Positions 58,975 to 64,000 of a DNA stretch of 64,000 nt are shown here, in pieces. Source of the DNA: Escallonia rubra. Lineage: Eukaryota > Streptophyta > Magnoliopsida > Escalloniales > Escalloniaceae. Position numbers and translations under genes: made by a program. The notes beneath the pieces were generated by a model. The model was given only the letters and a program-made list of their open reading frames with translations. It had not been told where the DNA came from and did not search any database. Position 1 is the first letter of the stretch. Each line of letters opens with the position of its first letter. The stretch covers positions 1 to 64,000 of the forward strand of contig JAVXUO010001846.1 in the NCBI GenBank assembly GCA_033065855.1. Direction: 5' to 3'.

Positions 58975-60125
58975 TACCTAAATTGAACTAATTGAACCCT
59001 AAATTGAATGCCCCAAATCAATCGAACCCTAAATTGAACTAATAGAACCCCCTAATTGAACCCTAAATTGAAGTTATTAAAGCCTAATTAAATCTTAAAT
59101 TGAATGCCCAAATCGAATCGAACCCTAATTAAACTAACTGAACCCCTAATTGAACCCTAAATTGAATGCCCCAAATCAAACGAACCCTAAATTGAACTAA
59201 TAGAACCCCCTAATTGAACCCTAAATTGAAGTAATTGAATCCTAATTAAACCCTAAATTGAATGCCCTAATGGAATTGAACCCTAAATTAAACTAATTGA
59301 ACCCCTAATTGAATGCCCTGATCCAACCGAACCCTAAATTGAAATAATTGAACCCCCTACTTGAACCCTAAATTGAATACCCCAAATCAACCGAACCCTA
59401 AATTGAATCAATTGAACCCCCCCTAATTGAACCCTAAATTGATGTAATTGAACCATAATTAAACCCTAAATTGAATGCCCTAATCGAATTGAACCCTAAA
59501 TTAAACTAATTGAACCCCTAATTGAACACTAAATTGAATGCCCTAATCTAACCGAACCCTAAATTGAACTAATTGAACCCTAAATTGAATGCCCCAAATC
59601 AACCGAACCCTAAATTGAACTAATAGAACCCCATAATTGAACCTTAGATTGAAGTAATTGAACCCTAATTAAATCCTAAATTGAATGCCCTAATCGAATC
59701 GAACCCTAAATTAAATTAATTGGACCCCTAATTGAACCTTAAATTGAATGCCCTAATCCAACCGAACCTTAAATTGAACTAATTGAACCCTAAATTGATT
59801 GCCCCAAATCAACCGAACCCTAAATTCAACTAATAAAACCCCCTAATTGAACCCTAATTTGAAGTTATTGAACCATAATTAAATCCTAAATTGAATGCCC
59901 TAATCGAATTGAACCCTAAATTAAACTAATTGAATGCCCTGATCCAACCGAACCCTAAATTGAAATAATTGAACCCCCTAATTGAATGCCCAAAATCAAC
60001 CGAACCCTAAATTGAATCAATAGAACCCCTTAATTGAACCCTAAATTTCTGTAATTGAACCCTAAATTGAATGCCCTAATCGAACCGAACCCTAAATTAA
60101 ACTAATTGAACCCTAAATTGAAATA
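58975..60125. repeat. 1.15-kb array of CCCTAAATTGAA-type units
   Basis: Roughly fifty short units of the forms 'gaaccctaaattgaa', 'ctaattgaacc' and 'gaatgccctaatc', arranged in longer, imperfect groups of about 70-190 bp ('gaatgccccaaatcaaccga' recurs). Each unit carries the heptamer CCCTAAA, the plant telomere unit, but spaced by other bases. Absent from copy 1. No coding content. Confidence 0.9.
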
Positions 60126-60462
60126 ATTCAAGCGCACCGGATATGTGCATTTTGAACAATTTTTTTCTCATTTGAACATTGATAATTTGTTTCATAATTT
60201 TAGGTTGAACATTGACAATTTTTTTTCTCATTGTGCATTTGAGAATTGTGATTATTGATCTGTGATTTTAGGTTGTTAATTGATGATTTTAGATTGTTAA
60301 TTGTGCATTGAGCATTTGAGATATTGAGATTATTGAAGGAGGATGGGACCCAATTGGATTGAATGTGTGATTTTTGTTAATTTTTATTGCATTGAGCCTT
60401 TGAGAATTGAGAATTAAGATTGTTGACGGAGGATGGGACCCAATTGGATTGAGATACCTGTT

Positions 60463-60925
60463 AGTTAGCGCAGACACGGACACCACGTCTGATCGACGGT
60501 GTCCGACATTTAAAAAATAAATTAACGTATGTCGATGTGTCTGGAGGTGCGTGCCGGTGGGATTCGGACACGTGTCCAAAGGCGTCGGACACGTGTCGGT
60601 ATGTGTCAGACACGTGTCCGGAGGTGTCAGACACGTATCGGACACCATATCGATACCCTATATGAGGTGTCGGAATTGAGGTTGTTGACGGAGGATGAGA
60701 CCCAATTGGATTGAGATACATGTTAGTTAGCGCAGACACGAACACCACGTTTGATCGACGGTGTCCAGCATTTAAAAAATAAATTAACGTATGCCGATGT
60801 GTCTGGAGGTGCGTGTCGGTGGGCGTCGGACACGTGTCCAGAGGCGTCGGACACGCGTCGGTATGTGTCGGACACGTGTCCGGAGGTGTCAGACACGTAT
60901 CGGACACCATATCGACACCCTATAT
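60463..60925. repeat. Two tandem copies of CACGTG-rich repeat
   Basis: Copies start near 60463 and 60714 (period 251 bp) with 'gttagttagcgcagacacg', then 'gatgtgtctggaggtgcgtg', 'cggacacgtgtcc' and 'gacaccatatcga.accctat'. Related to 6462-7170 of copy 1. Open frames on the minus strand are repeat-derived. Confidence 0.85.
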
Positions 60926-61029
60926 GAGGTGTCGGAATTGAGGTTGTTGAATGTGCATTAAATTTAGGTTAGTTAGGTTAATGCGACATTTTTAGCATGC
61001 ACCCCCTGGAATCTAATCGTGGCTCAAGC

Positions 61030-61570
61030 GCTGGCTATAATTAGCCCTAATTAGTCCTGATTAACAATATTTTAGTAAATCAATTAACCCTAATTAGCTC
61101 TAACGAGCCTAATTAGTTTTAATTAACCCTAAGAACCTGATGAAATTCAAATTAGCTGTAATTACCCCAAATTAGCCCAAATGAACCCAATTATGCGCAT
61201 ATTGATTGCAGTTAGCCTAATTAGTCATAATTTGCACTAACATAACCCAATTACGCCTAATTAGCGCTAGTTAGGACTAATCAACACTACTCGGCACCAT
61301 CAAAACCCTAATTAGGACTATATAACCCTAATTAGTCCTAATCAACCCTAATTAGCTATAATTATTCGAAACTAGCCCTCATTAACATTAATTAGCTCTA
61401 ACATAACCCAATTAAGCCTAATTAGCCCTAATTAGGACTAATCATCACTACTCGGCACAATTAAACCCTAATTAGTCATAATCAACCCTAATTAGCTATA
61501 ATTATCCTAAACTAGCCCTCATTTACATTAATTAGCCCTAACATAACTCAATTAAGCCTAATTAGCCTTA
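61030..61570. repeat. Degenerate CCCTAATTAG array, left part
   Basis: Same type as 7300-7940. Interrupted by the hAT element and continued at 62626-62930. Confidence 0.8.
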
Positions 61571-61578
61571 ATTAGTAC

Positions 61579-62617
61579 CAGTGTTATTAAAGGCGCAGGC
61601 GCACCTAAGGCGCAAAAGGTCCCTGGAGCCTAGGCGCAAGGCGCAAGGCGCAAGGCGTAGGCGCGCGCCTTTTCGAAGCGAGGCGCAATATTAAAATAAA
61701 TAAATAATAATAATAATAATAATACACAAAAACAATAAATTATGTTTAAAAAAAACACATGACAATTAACAAATCAGATTAAATGCACATATATCAATTG
61801 CCAATTCAATTCAAATTAATTTCAATTTCAATTTCAATCTCAAACTCAATTCAATTCATATTATGCAATCTTATCTGCCTGGACAGTGTATGAATTCAAA
61901 CTCAATTTCAATTTCAATTGGACAGTGTATGAAGAAAAAAGAAAAGATTGCATTTTTCTTTTTTCTTCTTGCCTTTTCTTTTTTCTTCATACACTGTCCA
62001 GTTGGACAGTGTATGAAGAAAAAAGAAAAGGCAGGAACTGGTCACCCGAGACTCCGAGAGAGAGAGAGCAGCAATGGAGAGGACAGCAATGGCGGTGCCG
62101 CGGTGGCTGAACTCCGAAGCAGCGCTAGTGGCTGGAGCAGCTGACGGCCGGCGAAGAGGGGAGATGCGGCGGCGACGACCGGCGAAGAGGGGAGATGCGA
62201 CGGCGACGACCGACGAAGAAGGGAGATGCACGGCGACGACCGGAGATTCGGCGAAGAGGGGAGGGAGATCAAGCCACGCGGACAAAGATCGTGGTTACGG
62301 TGGACAGAAAGAGAGATCCATTTGGGCTTTAGCCTTTAAAAAGTGAAGGACTTTTACCCTCAATGAACTGGTATCTGTGGTAAGGATTCTCTGCTTCTCG
62401 ATGGGTGGTGTTGATGGTGGAGGGGAGGGAGATGCGACTGGAGAAGGCCTGGATTTGCGCCTCCACCACCGCTGCGCGCCTCGCGCCCAGGCGCCTAGGC
62501 TCCCTAGGCGCGCGCCTTCTTGAACGCGCTGCGCCTAGGCCTAGGCGAGGCATTGAGTGCGAGCCTGAGCGCGCCTAGCGCCTAGGCGCACGCCTAGGCG
62601 CGCTTTTTATAACACTG
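61579..62617. mobile_element. hAT non-autonomous element with CCTAGGCGC-rich ends
   Basis: 1039 bp. Left end CAGTGTTATTAAAGGCGC; right end reverse complement CAGTGTTATAAAAAGCGCGC. A perfect 8-bp target duplication ATTAGTAC lies at 61571-61578 and 62618-62625. Subterminal regions are stacked GGCGC/CCTAGGCGC repeats. No transposase. The interior contains a perfect 29-bp inverted repeat (61971-62032) and a GGCGA-rich stretch (62130-62270). Distinct family from the element at 43908. Confidence 0.9.
61971..62032. repeat. Perfect 29-bp inverted repeat, 4-nt loop
   Basis: Left arm 61971-61999 (GCCTTTTCTTTTTTCTTCAT...), right arm 62004-62032, loop AGTT. Would form a strong hairpin in RNA from either strand. 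A further partial copy of the right arm lies at 61919-61945. Confidence 0.9.
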
Positions 62618-62625
62618 ATTAGTAC

Positions 62626-62930
62626 TAATCAGCACTACTTGACACAATTAAACCCTAATTAGGACTACATAACTCTAATTAGTCCTAATCAACCCTAGTC
62701 AGCTATAATCATCCGAAACTATCCCTCATTAACATTAATTAGCCATAACATAACCCATTTAAACTAATTGAACCCTAATTAGGACTAATCAGCACTACTC
62801 GGCACAATTAAACCCTAATTTGGACTATATAACCCTAATTAGTCCTAATCAACCCTAATCAGCTATAATTAATAATCGTAATTAACCCTAATAACCCAGT
62901 TAGCCCTAATTAGCCCTTGTACATCCCATA
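62626..62930. repeat. Degenerate CCCTAATTAG array, right part
   Basis: Continuation of the array at 61030-61570 beyond the hAT element. Confidence 0.75.
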
Positions 62931-62959
62931 ATTACTCCACGGCTTCAGAGATGGTTCAA

Positions 62960-63424
62960 TTACTCGTTGTTTACAAACCCTGCCTTCTTTATATTAATTG
63001 TGGTTTTGAGAAGTCCATTGGCAACGAGATGGTTCAACTCGTTGCCAACGAGTTCTATTTAATGTGGAATTGGTAACATATGCAACGATCATTCTGTAGT
63101 TTTGATATTTCGAAAAGATTCTTGCATATCTTATCAATTTCTGAACACATGCATGCATAGAAACCCTTAGTTCCCGTTCAAAGGTACTCATTACAAAGTA
63201 ATGCCTTGTAATGAGCCTTTGGATGTCCAGTTTGTACAGTTTGGAAAAGCTAATTGTTTATAAAACAGTATTTTGACTCATGCTTTATGTTCTATGTCGT
63301 GGATATTTGGTACACGTTCTCGTGTGTTCCTCCGGGTGCATACAGATCTGGTGTTCTAACATCCGTCAAAACTTCCTGAGCAAGGTTAGATGAATGTTAG
63401 AACATTTAATTGATGTGGTGTACT
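62960..63424. other. Conserved block, copy 2
   Basis: Counterpart of 7941-8432; ends at 'gtgtacttg', the left deletion edge. Confidence 0.6.
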
Positions 63425-63915
63425 TGAATGCCTTACAGGAGGGGTTCACGTTTGACACCCCTGAGCAGCAGGTACTGGGGCAGCAGGCTTTCTTTGCCTA
63501 CATCGGTAAGAATTACCGCCGATGGCTCCACGATGCACGAGACCTGGCGAAGAAGGCGCTGCCCGCGGGTGCCCCGATGACGGACATGGCAAGATATCCC
63601 CCGCATTGGATATCTCACCGTGTATGGGGGGAGATGATAGATCGGTGGGCTGCGGATCCAGGTTGGGACGCCAAGAGTAAGAGCGGGGCTGAGAACCGAC
63701 AGAACAGAGATCCAACGCACACGGGGGGGTCGGTGCCACACGACATCGTCCGACACATGAACCCGGTCGAGCACCCGGATCTAGAGGAGGATGAGGTCAT
63801 AGCTCTGACCTATACTCAGACACACGTGCGGAAGAAGGACAAGGACGAGACGCACCGGGCGGGCGACTATATTTCAAATATTGCCCGGCGAATCGATGTG
63901 AGTCAATTTATTTAA
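63425..63915 (+). pseudogene. CACTA second-gene exon (Transposase_24 type), copy 2
   Basis: Open from the conserved block into the main Transposase_24 exon: EGFTFDTPEQQVLGQQAFFA, NYRRWLHDARDLAKKALPAG, RYPPHWISHRVWGEMIDRW, KSKSGAENRQNRDPTHTGG, IALTYTQTHVRKKDKDETHR. It is more complete than either copy in element 1, because the frame runs from EGF to the donor region GTGAGT at 63898. The TTACAG acceptor is preserved at its start, but upstream exons were deleted. The gene continues past the window. It might still yield a DNA-binding fragment; that is inference. Confidence 0.7.
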
Positions 63916-64000
63916 GTTAATGTTTTTTCTTTCTATCCTCAATGTCTGTTTCATTAATTAATGCCCTAACATATCGTTAAACCACTATTTTTGTAGGCCT

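Larger units (their letters stand above)
57107..64000 (+). mobile_element. CACTA element copy 2, internally deleted, carrying host exons (runs off window)
   Basis: Left terminus CACCACAAGAAAAGATGG (one base off CACTAC) at 57107 with GCGACGGA subterminal repeats to 57365, then a leader exon, alpha-mannosidase exons, a CCCTAAATTGAA array, the CACGTG-rich repeats, the CCCTAATTAG array (hosting a hAT element), the conserved block, and a second-gene exon. Order and sequence follow copy 1 (3673-15895), but the whole TNP2/DUF4218/DUF4216 gene is missing. It is a non-autonomous derivative. The right end is beyond the window. Confidence 0.75.

Noticed and set aside
58975-60125. CRISPR-like array or genuine interstitial telomere
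   Set aside because: Units are short, irregular and lack unique spacers; CCCTAAA is never in uninterrupted runs, and this is plant DNA.

Overview
The window looks like transposon-dense nuclear DNA of a flowering plant, most likely a eudicot. The evidence is CACTA elements with plant-type TNP2 transposase and Ptta/En/Spm second-gene domains, chromovirus-type Ty3 and Ty1/copia elements, a major-latex-protein gene pair, and exons of a plant-type GH38 alpha-mannosidase. Only one apparently intact host gene is present (46.2-47.2 kb). I saw no tRNA, rRNA or CRISPR.

Layout. 1-3.1 kb: right part of a long LTR-like sequence. 3.3-3.6 kb: a hAT end. 3.67-15.9 kb: a large CACTA element with subterminal repeats, a leader exon, repeat blocks, a decayed TNP2/DUF4218/DUF4216 transposase gene, and a second gene (TNPA-type, Transposase_24) whose exons are duplicated in tandem. 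15.9-20 kb: no recognisable gene, plus a GC-rich LTR-like block. 20-35.7 kb: first unit of a tandem duplication carrying an MLP (Bet v 1 family) gene. Its second exon is split by a Mutator-like element (23.56-24.79 kb) and a young Ty3/chromovirus (24.85-32.98 kb). 35.8-42.7 kb: a Ty1/copia element between two copies of a small repeat. 43-55.3 kb: second unit, with an intact MLP gene. This unit is interrupted upstream by a hAT element carrying two alpha-mannosidase C-terminal exons, and downstream by a 6-kb Helitron-like tandem with a nested CACTA end and foldbacks. 55.3-57.1 kb: a 283-bp tandem repeat. 57.1 kb to the window end: a second CACTA element of the same family. It has lost the transposase gene by internal deletion, carries three spliceable alpha-mannosidase exons on the minus strand, and hosts another hAT element.

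The two MLP units act as a natural before/after pair: each shows the empty site for insertions in the other, which fixes several transposon borders to within a base or a few. The two CACTA copies do the same for each other and show how the second became a gene-carrying, non-autonomous derivative.

I find no novel enzymatic or defence system. The most interesting signals are: two unrelated transposon superfamilies carrying different parts of an alpha-mannosidase gene, 13 kb apart; an MLP gene with no visible lesion other than two insertions 65 bp apart in one exon; and dense GTCGA/GAACAGTA motifs inside a young LTR.
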